From Mediterranea massiliensis (lineage in GTDB: Bacteria > Bacteroidota > Bacteroidia > Bacteroidales > Bacteroidaceae), in NCBI GenBank assembly GCA_015060685.1, contig SUXZ01000001.1, positions 248,001-312,000 on the forward strand: DNA of 64,000 bases. Direction: 5' to 3'. The notes under the pieces are model-generated. The model did not search any database and had not been told where the DNA came from. It worked only from the letters and a program-made list of their open reading frames with translations. The position numbers and the translations under genes were made by a program. Position 1 is the first letter of the stretch; every line of letters starts with the position of its first letter. Below are positions 32,090 through 42,095 of this stretch, one piece after another.

Positions 32090-32614
32090 ATGAAAAGAAT
32101 CCGCTGTCCGAAATGCGAAAACTACATGACCTTCGACGAAACCAAGTACACCGAAGGCCAATCGCTTGTATTTGTTTGTCCGGATTGTAAAAAACAATTC
32201 AGCATCCGACTGGGCAAAACAAAGATGAAAGCACCACGCAAGGAAGAGCAATTGGACGAACAGGCTTTTCAAGAAGCGTTTGGAAGCATCACCGTCATCG
32301 AAAATGTGTTTGGCTTCAAACAGGTGCTTCCGTTGAAAGAGGGCGACAACATCATCGGTCGCCGACAACCCGATGCGCCCATACAAGTACCTATTGAGAC
32401 GGCTGACCGTAGCATGGATCGCCTGCATTGCATCATCAACGTGCGCCGAAACAAACAGGGAAAGCTGCTTTACACCCTTCGCGATGCACAAAGTCTTACC
32501 GGTACTTTCCTGAACAACGAACTTTTGGGCGATAAAGACCGTGTCCTGATAGATGATGGTGCCATTGTTACCATCGGTGCTACTACCTTTATTCTGCGCA
32601 CCGCACAAGAATAG
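32090..32614 (+). CDS. Zinc-ribbon and FHA domain protein
   Basis: 174 aa. The N-terminus is a small zinc ribbon (IRCPKCENYMTFDE, FVCPDCKKQF). Residues about 80-172 are a forkhead-associated domain: NIIGRR, the phosphothreonine-binding RSMDRLHCII, and TGTFLNNELL. The usual SRxH is changed to MDRLH. FHA domains bind phosphothreonine peptides, so this may act in Ser/Thr kinase signalling. It is linked to the HU-SPOR gene, suggesting a cell-division or envelope role. Confidence 0.82.
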   Translation: MKRIRCPKCENYMTFDETKYTEGQSLVFVCPDCKKQFSIRLGKTKMKAPRKEEQLDEQAFQEAFGSITVIENVFGFKQVLPLKEGDNIIGRRQPDAPIQVPIETADRSMDRLHCIINVRRNKQGKLLYTLRDAQSLTGTFLNNELLGDKDRVLIDDGAIVTIGATTFILRTAQE

Positions 32615-32639
32615 CATTTCCTATGATGTAAATAAAAAG

Positions 32640-32673
32640 AATAGGGATGTAACTTTCATGCTACATCCCTATT
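32640..32673. terminator. Bidirectional terminator between convergent genes
   Basis: AATAGGGATGTA and TACATCCCTATT form a perfect 12-bp stem with A/T-rich flanks. It lies between the FHA gene (plus) and the C69 peptidase gene (minus). Confidence 0.8.
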
Positions 32674-32693
32674 TCATTTCTATATACTAAGTA

Positions 32694-34331
32694 TTATTCG
32701 GTTACCTTGTAGCGGTCGCCTGTTTGCTTGACATACTCCTTAAGGAAATCTTCAGGATAGCCCGGACGGATGGGGCTTGCCGGTTGGCCAATCTCATTGC
32801 GGAGGAACTTACCATCCTTTGTACGACGAACCACGCCATCGTTGTACTTCACCACCAAATACTCGCCCAACTGCTTCCATGCATCGATAGTGCTTTGCGC
32901 CACCTGATTGGTATAGTTCGACAAGAATTGCTTGGCCTGATCGGGATTGGTTTCGTAGAGAGCTTTAGCTGCTTGCTCGATACCAGCCTGTGCCTGGTTC
33001 ATGGTACCTTCGAGCGATGCTTGGGTTTGACGCACATCCTCAATCATCACGTCGTAGCGCGGATACACCATGTTGGCCACCCAGTTCATCACCCAGAAGG
33101 CCGAACGCCACGAGAAGGTGATATAGTCGGCACCATCCACACGGCTATAGCATTGAGGAACCTTGTCGGTGCAACAATAAACGGGAGTGAAGACGGTCAT
33201 GTTGGCATCGTCGCAACCAAACCACAACACGCCACCGATGGCATCGGGAAGATTTTCGCGCATCTGGGCTACAATTACCCAACCCGTCTGCTGGGTAGAG
33301 ATGGGGCGCTCGTTGAAGTATTCAACGCCATCCACCTCGAACGAGAGGGGCGACAAGCGATAGGGTGAGTGGTTGATGCCGGCACCCATGTCTTGTGTAA
33401 TGTCGAGCGGAGTGCCTTCGTAGTGGTCGCGCATGGCGTTCTTAATCTCTTGCACAGAGATGCGCTTATTGGCTTTAACATATAGCGGCATGGGCTTGTT
33501 GGTAGTGCCAAGGATGTAGGGAAGAAACTCGTCGCCCATGTCGGTAAACATGTTGAAGAAGCTCCAAACACGCGCTTCGCAATAGCGGCGGGCACCGAAG
33601 TCGAGCGGCGCATAGGCATTGGCGAAGCTAAAGTCTTTGTTCAAGCCGTTGAAATAGCCCTTTTCGCGTGCAAACGAGATGACGTCGGCCGAGTAGAGGC
33701 AATTCTCCTTATCGTTCATGTTGAACTGATGGATGCGTGCCTGGTTGGCATGAGCCGAGATACAATCGTCGGGGATGCGTACAGCCACCCACACGGCACC
33801 CTTGATGCCTACACCCTTACCAATCATCTCCATCACCCACACCTCTTGGGGGTCGGCAATGGTAAACGATTCGCCGCTACTATAATAGCCATACTCCTGC
33901 ACCAGTTCGGTCATTACCTTGATGGCTTCGCGAGCCGTACGACTACGTTGAAGGCCGATGTAAATCAGGCTACCATAGTCGATGATGCCGGTTGTATCCA
34001 CCAGTTCGGGGCGTCCGCCGAAGGTTGTTTCGGTGATGGTGAGCTGGTGTTCGTTCATGTTTCCGATGACGTTGTAGGTGGTGCGTGCTTCGGGAATCTC
34101 GCCCAAATACTTACCGGTATCCCACTCGTAAACCGGTCTCATGGTGCCTTTCGGATGCTTTCCGGCCGGATAGTGATACAGTTCGCCAAACAATCCATAC
34201 GAGTCGGCTGAATAGGATACGATAGTCGAGCCGTCAGTCGATGCATTTCTGCCGACAATCAGGTTTGTACAGGCCCAACTTTGTGCAATGGCTATTGTTA
34301 TAGCGCAAAGGGTTACATAGATTCGTTTCAT
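32694..34331 (-). CDS. C69 family dipeptidase (PepD-like), exported
   Basis: 545 aa. A signal peptide ends ...IAQSWA before Cys21, which becomes the N-terminal nucleophile of the mature enzyme in this Ntn-hydrolase family (CTNLIVGRNAS). Downstream features are ITETTFGGRPE, SGESFTIADPQEVWVMEMIG and SAHANQARI. It should cleave dipeptides, here in the periplasm or at the surface given the signal. It is 35 nt downstream of the M23 peptidase gene on the same strand; a joint role in peptide or muropeptide turnover is possible but not shown. Confidence 0.88.
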   Translation of the reverse strand: MKRIYVTLCAITIAIAQSWACTNLIVGRNASTDGSTIVSYSADSYGLFGELYHYPAGKHPKGTMRPVYEWDTGKYLGEIPEARTTYNVIGNMNEHQLTITETTFGGRPELVDTTGIIDYGSLIYIGLQRSRTAREAIKVMTELVQEYGYYSSGESFTIADPQEVWVMEMIGKGVGIKGAVWVAVRIPDDCISAHANQARIHQFNMNDKENCLYSADVISFAREKGYFNGLNKDFSFANAYAPLDFGARRYCEARVWSFFNMFTDMGDEFLPYILGTTNKPMPLYVKANKRISVQEIKNAMRDHYEGTPLDITQDMGAGINHSPYRLSPLSFEVDGVEYFNERPISTQQTGWVIVAQMRENLPDAIGGVLWFGCDDANMTVFTPVYCCTDKVPQCYSRVDGADYITFSWRSAFWVMNWVANMVYPRYDVMIEDVRQTQASLEGTMNQAQAGIEQAAKALYETNPDQAKQFLSNYTNQVAQSTIDAWKQLGEYLVVKYNDGVVRRTKDGKFLRNEIGQPASPIRPGYPEDFLKEYVKQTGDRYKVTE

Positions 34332-34366
34332 TGTTATTGATTTTATTTGTTTTTATTGTTTGTACG

Positions 34367-36025
34367 TCATAATTTCAGCTCGTGCCGATAAGTTGCCACG
34401 TTTCCACACATATCCTTAACCGTAACCTCCAGGAGGTGTTTTCCGGCAGGTGTAATGCGTTTCTTGTCTATCTCGTACACCAGATTACCGTTTACGGCAT
34501 TCGGCTTGCCCAGCAAGATATATTCGCCGTTGATGGTGGCACGATAGGTTTTCATGCCGCTACCCTCGTCTTTCACCTTCAGCACTACCCTTCCGTTTCT
34601 TGTCCATAATTTTGGCGAAACGGGTGTAATCTGCGGCGGTATGGTGTCTGTTTTCACGGTGTAGGTTGCCAGTTGGCGGATGCGTGCGTGCATCTTTCCG
34701 CGATAATAGTAACCGCCCACATAGCCCGTCTTTCCATTGGCGGCAACACTTGCCACATAGTACTTCGTGCTATCGGCCACCGGCATGTGTCGCAAGCCGA
34801 TGCTGATGTTGCAATAGTCGTGCATGGGGATGGCCGTGTTGTTCAGTTGATAGGTAAAGGCCACATCATTGCTATCGGCACGCATTGCGTAGTTCAGGTA
34901 AGCATCATCGTAAAGCAATCCGCGCGGCACAATCAGTTCGATGCCCGGTTCGTGAAGCACGTTTACCTTGTTCCATCTGAAGATATGCTTCTCCCGATGC
35001 GGCCTGGGCGATATTTCGCTACGTTTGCCATTCACCGTAAACCGCACCTTCGAGCTGTTGCCAAAGGCATCGGTCAGCGTATATACAAAGCGGTAGGGGC
35101 GCTCTTCGTTGATGGTTATCAATCCGCGATTCCCATTCTTTGCATGTAGCATGCCCAACTTGTTTCCCGGCTCGATGAACGACTTCATGTATTGTCCGTG
35201 TGTCCACGAATTGATGTATAGGTTTTCGTCGTAACGATACCTGTCCACCTCGCTACGAAAGGTTTCCACACCATCTACCTCGAGCACCACACGCTTCACA
35301 CCGTAGCGGTTGCTCACACCGTTCATGTAGTCGTAAGCACGGATGGCCACACCAATCTCGCCCCAGGCGGTAAACTCCTTCTTGCCGTTCAGAGGCATCT
35401 GTACAGGTGTATCCAAGCCATTCACCACTCCCCTTCCCCGTTGCGGAAAGAGCATCATGCCCAGCGCTTTAGGAGCAACAGTGTCCACCACTCTATCCAC
35501 GAAGAAGGGCAACGGGTCGATGTAATCGTCGGTGATGGTTTCGAACAAGTCCATGTGCAGGTGTGGCCCATAGGAGTAGCCGGTGTTTCCACTAAGTGCT
35601 ATCACCTCTCCCGCCTTTACGCGGTAGCGGTTCTTCTCGGGGACAATCTCCACCTCCCAGCTTTCGGTTTCGTATTGCTTATCCTCCACCAGTTGGGCTA
35701 TCTCGCCGACAAAAGCGCTCAGGTGACGGTTGATGGTGGTGTACCCGTTGTCGTGTACCACGTCGAGCACATATCCCGAGCCATGATTCACCCGGATGCG
35801 CGAGATGTATCCATCGGCCACCGCCCTCACCGGCTTTCCACTAACACCTTGTGTCTTGAAATCCAATCCACCGTGAAAATGATTGCTCCTTAACTCGCCG
35901 AAATTTCCCGAGAAATAGATGGGGAAATCGAACGGAAGTTCGAAATGTGCATCTTTTGCCGGTTGCTGGGCGTAGCTTGCGGTGCCAACGAGCAGCAGGA
36001 GGGTTATGAGTAGGGAGCGAAGCAT
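34367..36025 (-). CDS. M23 family metallopeptidase
   Basis: 552 aa with signal peptide (LLITLLLLVGTASYAQ). The LytM/M23 domain is N-terminal (about 30-185): HFHGGLDFKT carries the zinc His and Asp, and YGPHLHMD the second metal and catalytic His. The C-terminal two thirds are beta-rich and unknown, ending VTVKDMCGNVATYRHELKL, similar to Ig-like envelope modules. It likely cuts peptidoglycan cross-bridges, or helps activate amidases, in the periplasm. A tandem repeat separates it from fucP upstream. Confidence 0.88.
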   Translation of the reverse strand: MLRSLLITLLLLVGTASYAQQPAKDAHFELPFDFPIYFSGNFGELRSNHFHGGLDFKTQGVSGKPVRAVADGYISRIRVNHGSGYVLDVVHDNGYTTINRHLSAFVGEIAQLVEDKQYETESWEVEIVPEKNRYRVKAGEVIALSGNTGYSYGPHLHMDLFETITDDYIDPLPFFVDRVVDTVAPKALGMMLFPQRGRGVVNGLDTPVQMPLNGKKEFTAWGEIGVAIRAYDYMNGVSNRYGVKRVVLEVDGVETFRSEVDRYRYDENLYINSWTHGQYMKSFIEPGNKLGMLHAKNGNRGLITINEERPYRFVYTLTDAFGNSSKVRFTVNGKRSEISPRPHREKHIFRWNKVNVLHEPGIELIVPRGLLYDDAYLNYAMRADSNDVAFTYQLNNTAIPMHDYCNISIGLRHMPVADSTKYYVASVAANGKTGYVGGYYYRGKMHARIRQLATYTVKTDTIPPQITPVSPKLWTRNGRVVLKVKDEGSGMKTYRATINGEYILLGKPNAVNGNLVYEIDKKRITPAGKHLLEVTVKDMCGNVATYRHELKL

Positions 36026-36042
36026 TTTAGTGCGTTGGTTAT

Positions 36043-36078
36043 TTAGTGAGTTAGTGTGTTAGTGAGTTAGTGTGTTAG
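36043..36078. repeat. Tandem TTAGTGAGTTAGTGTG repeat
   Basis: Two exact 16-nt copies at 36043-36058 and 36059-36074 followed by a partial copy. It fills the gap between the fucP stop and the M23 gene start. Related repeats occur at 4992-5011 and 49240-49262. Confidence 0.75.
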
Positions 36079-37275
36079 TTAGTGAATATGTAATTTTTTA
36101 TAGTTGCTTGCATACACGCCAATAACCAGGAAGCAAACCAACGGCACAAGGAAGCCGAGCGCCATCTGTTGTTCGCCAATCACACCCATCAATACCGGTG
36201 CTACGGCACCACCTACGATGGCCATGATAAGGTATGACGAGCCTTGCTTGGTGTGTGCACCCACGCCGTGGATGGCCAATGCAAAGATGGTTGGGAACAT
36301 GATGCTTTCGAACAAGTAGCAACAGAAGAGGGCGATGACCGCAATCCATCCGTTGGCAAACACCACTACACCCATGCAGATAGCCGCGCCGATGGCAAAA
36401 TAGAACAACATGCGTTCGGCCGCCATCTTTTCCATAACCCAACTACCGGCAAAACGACCGAACATGAACAAGCCCATGCCGCCAAACGAAAGGATAAGCG
36501 CTGCTTGTTGGTCGGTTACTTGCACCGACGATTCGGTTACGTAATTGATAAAGAAACTATTGATACCGGTTTGAGCTGCCACATAGCAGAACAATGCTAT
36601 CACGCCGAAGGTAAAGTGACGATAGCTCCAAAGGCTGCGTTTTGTATGGTTGGTTTCGACGATAGTCTCTTCCTTTATCTCGGGAAGTTTGACACGCATA
36701 AAGAGGATAGCCACCAATGTAACGGCAATACCTATGCCTACGTAAGGAATGGCAATGTTTCCGCCACCGTCGCCATCGAACAGAATCAATCCGCCTACAA
36801 GCGGGCCGACAATCCAACCCAAGCCGTTGAACGATTGGGCAAAGTTCAAGCGTCGTGCGCTACTGTCTGGCTCACCCAACACGGTGACGTATGGATTGGC
36901 GGCGGTTTCCAGGCAAGTCAAACCGCATCCGATGATGAACAACGAAAGCAGGAAGAACTCGAACGACATCAGTTTGCTACCGGGCAAGAACATATAGGCA
37001 CCCAAGGCATAGAGCAGCAAGCCCGTCACCACACCGATGCGATAGCCCCACTTACGGATAATCAATCCGGCCGGTATTGCCATCAGAAAATAACCGCTAT
37101 ACACCACGGCTTGCACCATGGCCGATTTGGCTTTCGAAATCTCCAGCACCTCTTGAAAGTGCTTGTTCAACACGTCGAGAATACTATGTGCAAATCCCCA
37201 CAAGAAGAAGAGGGAAGTCACGAGAATAAACGGAAGCAGGTAATTTTTACCATCTTTTGTCTGTACTAATTTCAT
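36079..37275 (-). CDS. fucP: L-fucose:H+ symporter FucP (sugar MFS transporter)
   Basis: A 398-aa protein with twelve predicted membrane segments. Family marks include LVTSLFFLWGFAHSILDVLN near the start, the substrate-site region ETAANPYVTVLGEP and RLNFAQSFNGLGWIVGPL. It brings L-fucose across the inner membrane. It follows fkp by 24 nt, so imported fucose feeds directly into GDP-fucose synthesis. Other FGHS-family sugars are conceivable, but the fkp link makes fucose the best call. Confidence 0.92.
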   Translation of the reverse strand: MKLVQTKDGKNYLLPFILVTSLFFLWGFAHSILDVLNKHFQEVLEISKAKSAMVQAVVYSGYFLMAIPAGLIIRKWGYRIGVVTGLLLYALGAYMFLPGSKLMSFEFFLLSLFIIGCGLTCLETAANPYVTVLGEPDSSARRLNFAQSFNGLGWIVGPLVGGLILFDGDGGGNIAIPYVGIGIAVTLVAILFMRVKLPEIKEETIVETNHTKRSLWSYRHFTFGVIALFCYVAAQTGINSFFINYVTESSVQVTDQQAALILSFGGMGLFMFGRFAGSWVMEKMAAERMLFYFAIGAAICMGVVVFANGWIAVIALFCCYLFESIMFPTIFALAIHGVGAHTKQGSSYLIMAIVGGAVAPVLMGVIGEQQMALGFLVPLVCFLVIGVYASNYKKLHIH

Positions 37276-37299
37276 GATATAAATATTTAAGATTACTAA

Positions 37300-40131
37300 T
37301 TAACTTCTTGATACTTGGAAACCGCGTTCGGACAACGTCATCTCCACAAATCGTGCCCGGCTATTGGGCGGATTCTGCGTAAGTGTTTCGCGGATGCGTG
37401 CGGCCGTTTCCGGATCTTTCGCCACCATATACAGGAATCCTCCTCCACCGGCACCTGGCAACTTGTAGCCTAAGCAATAATCCTTTACCTGTTGGATAAT
37501 GGCTTCTACCTCGGGCGGATTGGTGCCGCTATCCAATTGCTTGTTCTGACACCAGTTGGTGGCCAACGCTTGTCCATACGCCATGAAGTCGTTGCGTTGA
37601 ATGGCATCGACCATCACCAATGCATGCTGTTTCATCTCGTCCAGCAAGCTGAGGTGTGGAAGCGAGTTGAGGAACATGCCGCGCACAATCTCGGCCAGGA
37701 TAGCCTTTGCCGTGCGTGTAATGCCGGTATAGTAAAGCAAGTGGCATGCCCTATACTCGGGCAACGTAAAGAGGTGTTGTGGCAACCAATGCACCTGTGC
37801 GCATTGTTCGAATCCGGGTTGCGTTTGCAACAACTTCACCCCATGAAGCACACCGCCGTACTGGTCTTGCCATCCGCCACCGGTAGTAAGCAGTTGTTCA
37901 AGTGCCAGGGTGCGGCTACAAATCTCGCTCTTGTCCCACGACAAGGCACAGAAGTCGTTCAACGCGCCCAGCACCGTAGCCGCAAGCACCGAGCTTGTTC
38001 CCAACCCCGAGCCGGCCGGTACCGCCGATAGCAACGTAATCTCCATACCCGTGCCGAAGGCTTCGAGTTGTTGTTGCAACGAGGCATATTCCACCTCGCT
38101 GAACGCGGGTAGGAATCCCGCCAGGGCAAGTGCCGCTTTCGGTATGGAGAAGGGCGAGCCCACCTGTTTGTAGTCGGCCAACTGCTCGAAGGTAGTCACC
38201 ACCTCGATGGCGCCCATGTCGATGGAGCGAAGCACGATGTGATGCTTTACCGACGGCTTGATATAGACTTGCAACGGCGGTTGTCCGTTCAGTTCGATGG
38301 CAAGATTCACCACGTTTCCACCCTTCAGGAGCGAGTACGGAGGTGTATCAGTCCATCCGCCCGATATATCGATGCGCACGGGGCTTCTACCCCACACTAT
38401 CTGGTCGCTATACACGTTCAGTTTGGGGCGGCTTTTCCGTTGGTAGATGGGTGCAAGTATGGTGTCGCGCAACAGGCTGAAGGCAATCTGTTCGTCTTGG
38501 TTATAGGTGCGGTTGTCCAGTTGGTCGATGCGTGCACGAAGCATGCGGTTATGAATCTGTTGCATGATGGGTGCATCGTCGTTCAGCGCCATTGGTTTGG
38601 GTAGGTTGTAGCGATGATATTGCTTGGCCACATCCTCCAAGTCGAGTTGATAGAAGATACTCTTCTCGTAGTTCTTGGCCAGCATGTCGAGGTTGCCTTT
38701 CGAGAAGGCCTGGCGTTGTTCGTACAAGCGTTTCAAGTCGGCATTGGCGGCAATCTCGTCGGCCGAGATGCGTTGTGCATCCGTCCATCGTTGCTTTCCC
38801 GTCTCCAAGGTAGGGTTACTTGTCATCCACTCTATCACCGCCTCCATCTCCTCTACATTATATATTATTGGGAAAAGCGTGGCCGCTTGCAGGTCGTCGA
38901 CCTTGCCCTTCAACGCCTCGGGCTTCACGCCCCTCTCCTCCATCCATTGAGCGAACGGCTTGCTTAGGTAGCGCGTTTCCGGATGCAGCAACGCCCCTTT
39001 GAAGGCATCGTCGTATCCATACGGACGGACAGCCCATCCGCCTTGCTTCATCGGCACAACATCCAAGCACACTCCGCTTGGAAGTGTCAGCCGCCAATCG
39101 TTGTAGGGCACGCCCGTAATAATCTGCTGCGCACCCAGTTGCCAGGTGCAAGGCACGTGGCTATTCTCTATCCACAAGTTTCCGTTGGCCGATGTAAACG
39201 ACACCTCCACGGCGGCATTCTGCACAAAGATGGCCGGATTAGGCTTCATTTTGTGGTGCATGATTTGTCGCTGGTCGTACACCTTATTTTGTATGGTCAA
39301 TGTAGATGATAGCAATTCACGGCTGGTGCCGAAATGATAGAATTCGCCTCCGGGAAGCGGCAAGATGGCCACCGAAAGCTTGTTCAGTTCGTCGTCGTTT
39401 ATTGTAGGATGGGCACCCAACGAACGTCCGAAGTCGCTATAAAGGTCGTAGTATTGCACCTCGTCGCCCTCCTCGTCCGTCGAGCGTTTCATCAGTAGCT
39501 TCACGGCTCTTTCGCTCAGCAGCCAGATGCCGATGTCTATCAGGAAGAGGTGTGTTTTCGATAGTTTTTCAAGCTCGGCCATCGAGGGTTTCTGAAGCAT
39601 GAAGTCCAACACCTCCGGTGCTTTTCTGTCCGACACGAACACCCCGTGATGCGTAGCCAGTTCGGGATTCACCCACACGCCGTAGCACACCACATCGGCA
39701 TCGGGGATGGGTTGTAGTTGTTGTTCGGCACGGATATAGACATCGCCGCTTGCAATCAGCGTGCCCAATCCTTGCGGTGCCAGCTTCAATATTTTTTCGT
39801 ATAGCGGCATTTGCAACGCCAACAGGTTTTGGTTCAACCGTTGTCCGCGCGCCCACCGGAAGACCGGTATCGGAGTCAGTATTTTTCCCGAAGGCGCATA
39901 TCCCGGCAACCGCCTGCTTTGTCCGCCGGCATGAAGGATAATTTTCTTTTCCCTTAACTCCTCTTCGGTTTTTCCTTCCATCCATTGTTTCAGCAACCAG
40001 GTAGTGCCTCCGCCCGATCCCAATTTTTTATCTATCGGATCGGACGAACAAAACCATTCCTGCTTGTCCAGTGTTTCTATATCGTAAATATCGGCAACCA
40101 AATTCGGCGGCAACGAAAGCAATTTATACAT
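37300..40131 (-). CDS. fkp: Bifunctional L-fucokinase / fucose-1-phosphate guanylyltransferase Fkp
   Basis: 943 aa, the full length of Bacteroides Fkp. The N-terminal half is the GDP-fucose pyrophosphorylase, with GGGTTWLLKQW and the nucleotide-binding HAGGQSRRLPGYAPSGK. The C-terminal half is a GHMP kinase: GRSPVRIDISGGWTDTPP, PAGSGLGTSSVLA (ATP loop), and KLPGAGGGGFLYM. It turns scavenged L-fucose into fucose 1-phosphate and then GDP-fucose for surface glycans and glycoproteins. Bacteroides relies on it for host fucose salvage. It is first in the fkp-fucP unit. Confidence 0.96.
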   Translation of the reverse strand: MYKLLSLPPNLVADIYDIETLDKQEWFCSSDPIDKKLGSGGGTTWLLKQWMEGKTEEELREKKIILHAGGQSRRLPGYAPSGKILTPIPVFRWARGQRLNQNLLALQMPLYEKILKLAPQGLGTLIASGDVYIRAEQQLQPIPDADVVCYGVWVNPELATHHGVFVSDRKAPEVLDFMLQKPSMAELEKLSKTHLFLIDIGIWLLSERAVKLLMKRSTDEEGDEVQYYDLYSDFGRSLGAHPTINDDELNKLSVAILPLPGGEFYHFGTSRELLSSTLTIQNKVYDQRQIMHHKMKPNPAIFVQNAAVEVSFTSANGNLWIENSHVPCTWQLGAQQIITGVPYNDWRLTLPSGVCLDVVPMKQGGWAVRPYGYDDAFKGALLHPETRYLSKPFAQWMEERGVKPEALKGKVDDLQAATLFPIIYNVEEMEAVIEWMTSNPTLETGKQRWTDAQRISADEIAANADLKRLYEQRQAFSKGNLDMLAKNYEKSIFYQLDLEDVAKQYHRYNLPKPMALNDDAPIMQQIHNRMLRARIDQLDNRTYNQDEQIAFSLLRDTILAPIYQRKSRPKLNVYSDQIVWGRSPVRIDISGGWTDTPPYSLLKGGNVVNLAIELNGQPPLQVYIKPSVKHHIVLRSIDMGAIEVVTTFEQLADYKQVGSPFSIPKAALALAGFLPAFSEVEYASLQQQLEAFGTGMEITLLSAVPAGSGLGTSSVLAATVLGALNDFCALSWDKSEICSRTLALEQLLTTGGGWQDQYGGVLHGVKLLQTQPGFEQCAQVHWLPQHLFTLPEYRACHLLYYTGITRTAKAILAEIVRGMFLNSLPHLSLLDEMKQHALVMVDAIQRNDFMAYGQALATNWCQNKQLDSGTNPPEVEAIIQQVKDYCLGYKLPGAGGGGFLYMVAKDPETAARIRETLTQNPPNSRARFVEMTLSERGFQVSRS

Positions 40132-40202
40132 GTTTCTGATGTATTTTTTTGTTTTGGTTACAAATTAAATAAAAAATATGCTATTAGAAGAATAAAAAAA
40201 AC

Positions 40203-40210
40203 TATTTTTG
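40203..40210 (+). promoter_or_regulatory. -7 element for the C10 protease gene
   Basis: TATTTTTG, an exact TAnnTTTG, 30 nt before the ATG at 40241. Confidence 0.55.
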
Positions 40211-40240
40211 CGCCAATATACACCATTAATTTAATATTTT

Positions 40241-42076
40241 ATGAACAAGAGGTCTCTACTTCTACTGCTTTGTGCGCTATTGCCCGCATGGCTATTGGCC
40301 GACAACATCCCTGTGGAACAAGCACAAAGCCTTGCTTCGGATTTCTTCAAATCCCATGTACAAACCCGCAATGCTTCGCCCCAACTACAATTGGTATGGG
40401 ATGGCGAAGAAGCCGGTACACGTAGCCAACAAGATGCTGCATTCTATGTATTCAACCGCACCGATGCCCCCGGTTTCGTTATCGTGTCGGGCGACGACGT
40501 GGCCATGCCTATCCTGGGCTACTCGCTCACCGAAACCTTCCAGGCCGACAACATGGCACCCAACCTCAAGTCTTGGATGCAGATGTATCGCAAGGAGATT
40601 AATGATGCCCGCCGTGCCGGATTAAAGGCCTCTGCCACCACCCGTTCGGCTTGGCAAACGCGTGCCACCGATGCCGGCAACGTGGTAAAGCAGCTCACCA
40701 CCGCCAAGTGGAATCAATCGGCACCCTACGACCGACTTACCCCCGAGATAAACGGCCGCAAGTCGGCTACCGGATGCGTAGCTACCGCCATGGCCATCGT
40801 GATGAAGTATCACAATTGGCCTCCCAAGGGCGTAGGAACACTTTCCGAATACACCTATAAAGATAACGAAAACAACTCGCACACCATCCCCGGCCACGAA
40901 TTAGGTCACGAATACCAATGGGACAAGATGCTGATGGAGTATGTCGAAGGCGAATATACCGACGAGGAAGCCGATGCCGTGGCACAATTGATGTACGATT
41001 GCGGTATCATGATGAAGATGCAATACAACCTCGACGGCTATGGTAGTTCGGGTGCCTACTCGCACGAGATTGCCCCGGCCATGATAGAACACATGCAATA
41101 CGACTTGGGTACCGGCTACTTGCAAAGCGATTGGTATAACGCCACCGGTTGGATGAACCTGATGCGTGCCGAGCTCGATGCCAACCGTCCGATAATCTAC
41201 GGCGGTAGCAACGACCGTGGCGAGGGCCACCAGTTCGTGTTCGACGGCTATACCGATACCGACTACTTCAGCGTAAACTGGGGATGGGGCGGCTTGGCCG
41301 ATGGCTACTACCTGCTCTCGGCCCTCGACCCTGAAGAACAGGGCACCGGCGGTAACTCGGGCGGCGGTTTCATCAAGAACCAATCGGCCGTCATCGGCGT
41401 ACAGCCCATCCAAAAAGACAGCAAGCCATTCGAAGCCCTCTTCCTAATGAAGGGACAAAGCACTGACGGCGACATGCTCTACGGCTTGAAGCCCGACACC
41501 AAGGACATCAAGCAAAACGAGCCGTTCAACATGCAATTCGGTTTCATCATGAACGTTGGCAACGAGCCGTTCAATGGTGTGGCTATCCTTTCGCTCTACG
41601 ACAAAGACGGCAAATTCAAGCAACACATCTGCGAAGAGCTGGAAATTGTAGATTTACCATATGGTAGTGGCACCGGCTATGCAGCCGTACCTTGCGAAAT
41701 CACCGTTAGAATCGAGCCGCTCGACTACATCGTGGCCAACTATCACAACAACGAAACAACCGAGTGGCAACGCCTCTATGGCGACGGAAAGACCACCGAC
41801 CTCGTCGTGGTGAAGGAGGTTGACGGAAGTTTGGAAAACAACTGCAAATTCGCGTATAGCAAGGCCGATAGAATCATCACCATCACTACCCTGCCCGACA
41901 TCAGCTACTCGCTCAAGGCATCCGATGGCGTGGAAGCCACCCAAGGCGTGACCGATGAAAGCGGTGTCATCAGCATCGATACCAAGGCTCTTGCCGCAGG
42001 TACCTATCAGCTGACAATGGTGAAGGATGAATTTACCCAGAAGGTGATTTCGTTTGTAATCGGCAAGAATGAATAA
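40241..42076 (+). CDS. C10 family cysteine protease (streptopain/SpeB-like) with propeptide
   Basis: 611 aa. A signal peptide (about 1-20) and a Spi-type propeptide (VEQAQSLASDFF; FVIVSGDDVAMPILGYS) come first, then the C10 catalytic domain from about 150. The nucleophile is C179 in SATGCVATAMA and the catalytic His is H330 in GEGHQFVFDGY, with NWGWGG following. A C-terminal beta-rich extension (about 390-611) probably serves secretion or anchoring. A QTR-A sequence at R141 sits at the expected propeptide boundary. The fimbrillin-like gene follows 19 nt downstream. It is likely exported and activated by cleavage. Confidence 0.92.
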   Translation: MNKRSLLLLLCALLPAWLLADNIPVEQAQSLASDFFKSHVQTRNASPQLQLVWDGEEAGTRSQQDAAFYVFNRTDAPGFVIVSGDDVAMPILGYSLTETFQADNMAPNLKSWMQMYRKEINDARRAGLKASATTRSAWQTRATDAGNVVKQLTTAKWNQSAPYDRLTPEINGRKSATGCVATAMAIVMKYHNWPPKGVGTLSEYTYKDNENNSHTIPGHELGHEYQWDKMLMEYVEGEYTDEEADAVAQLMYDCGIMMKMQYNLDGYGSSGAYSHEIAPAMIEHMQYDLGTGYLQSDWYNATGWMNLMRAELDANRPIIYGGSNDRGEGHQFVFDGYTDTDYFSVNWGWGGLADGYYLLSALDPEEQGTGGNSGGGFIKNQSAVIGVQPIQKDSKPFEALFLMKGQSTDGDMLYGLKPDTKDIKQNEPFNMQFGFIMNVGNEPFNGVAILSLYDKDGKFKQHICEELEIVDLPYGSGTGYAAVPCEITVRIEPLDYIVANYHNNETTEWQRLYGDGKTTDLVVVKEVDGSLENNCKFAYSKADRIITITTLPDISYSLKASDGVEATQGVTDESGVISIDTKALAAGTYQLTMVKDEFTQKVISFVIGKNE

Positions 42077-42095
42077 CCCCTAAAACAGAAACATC

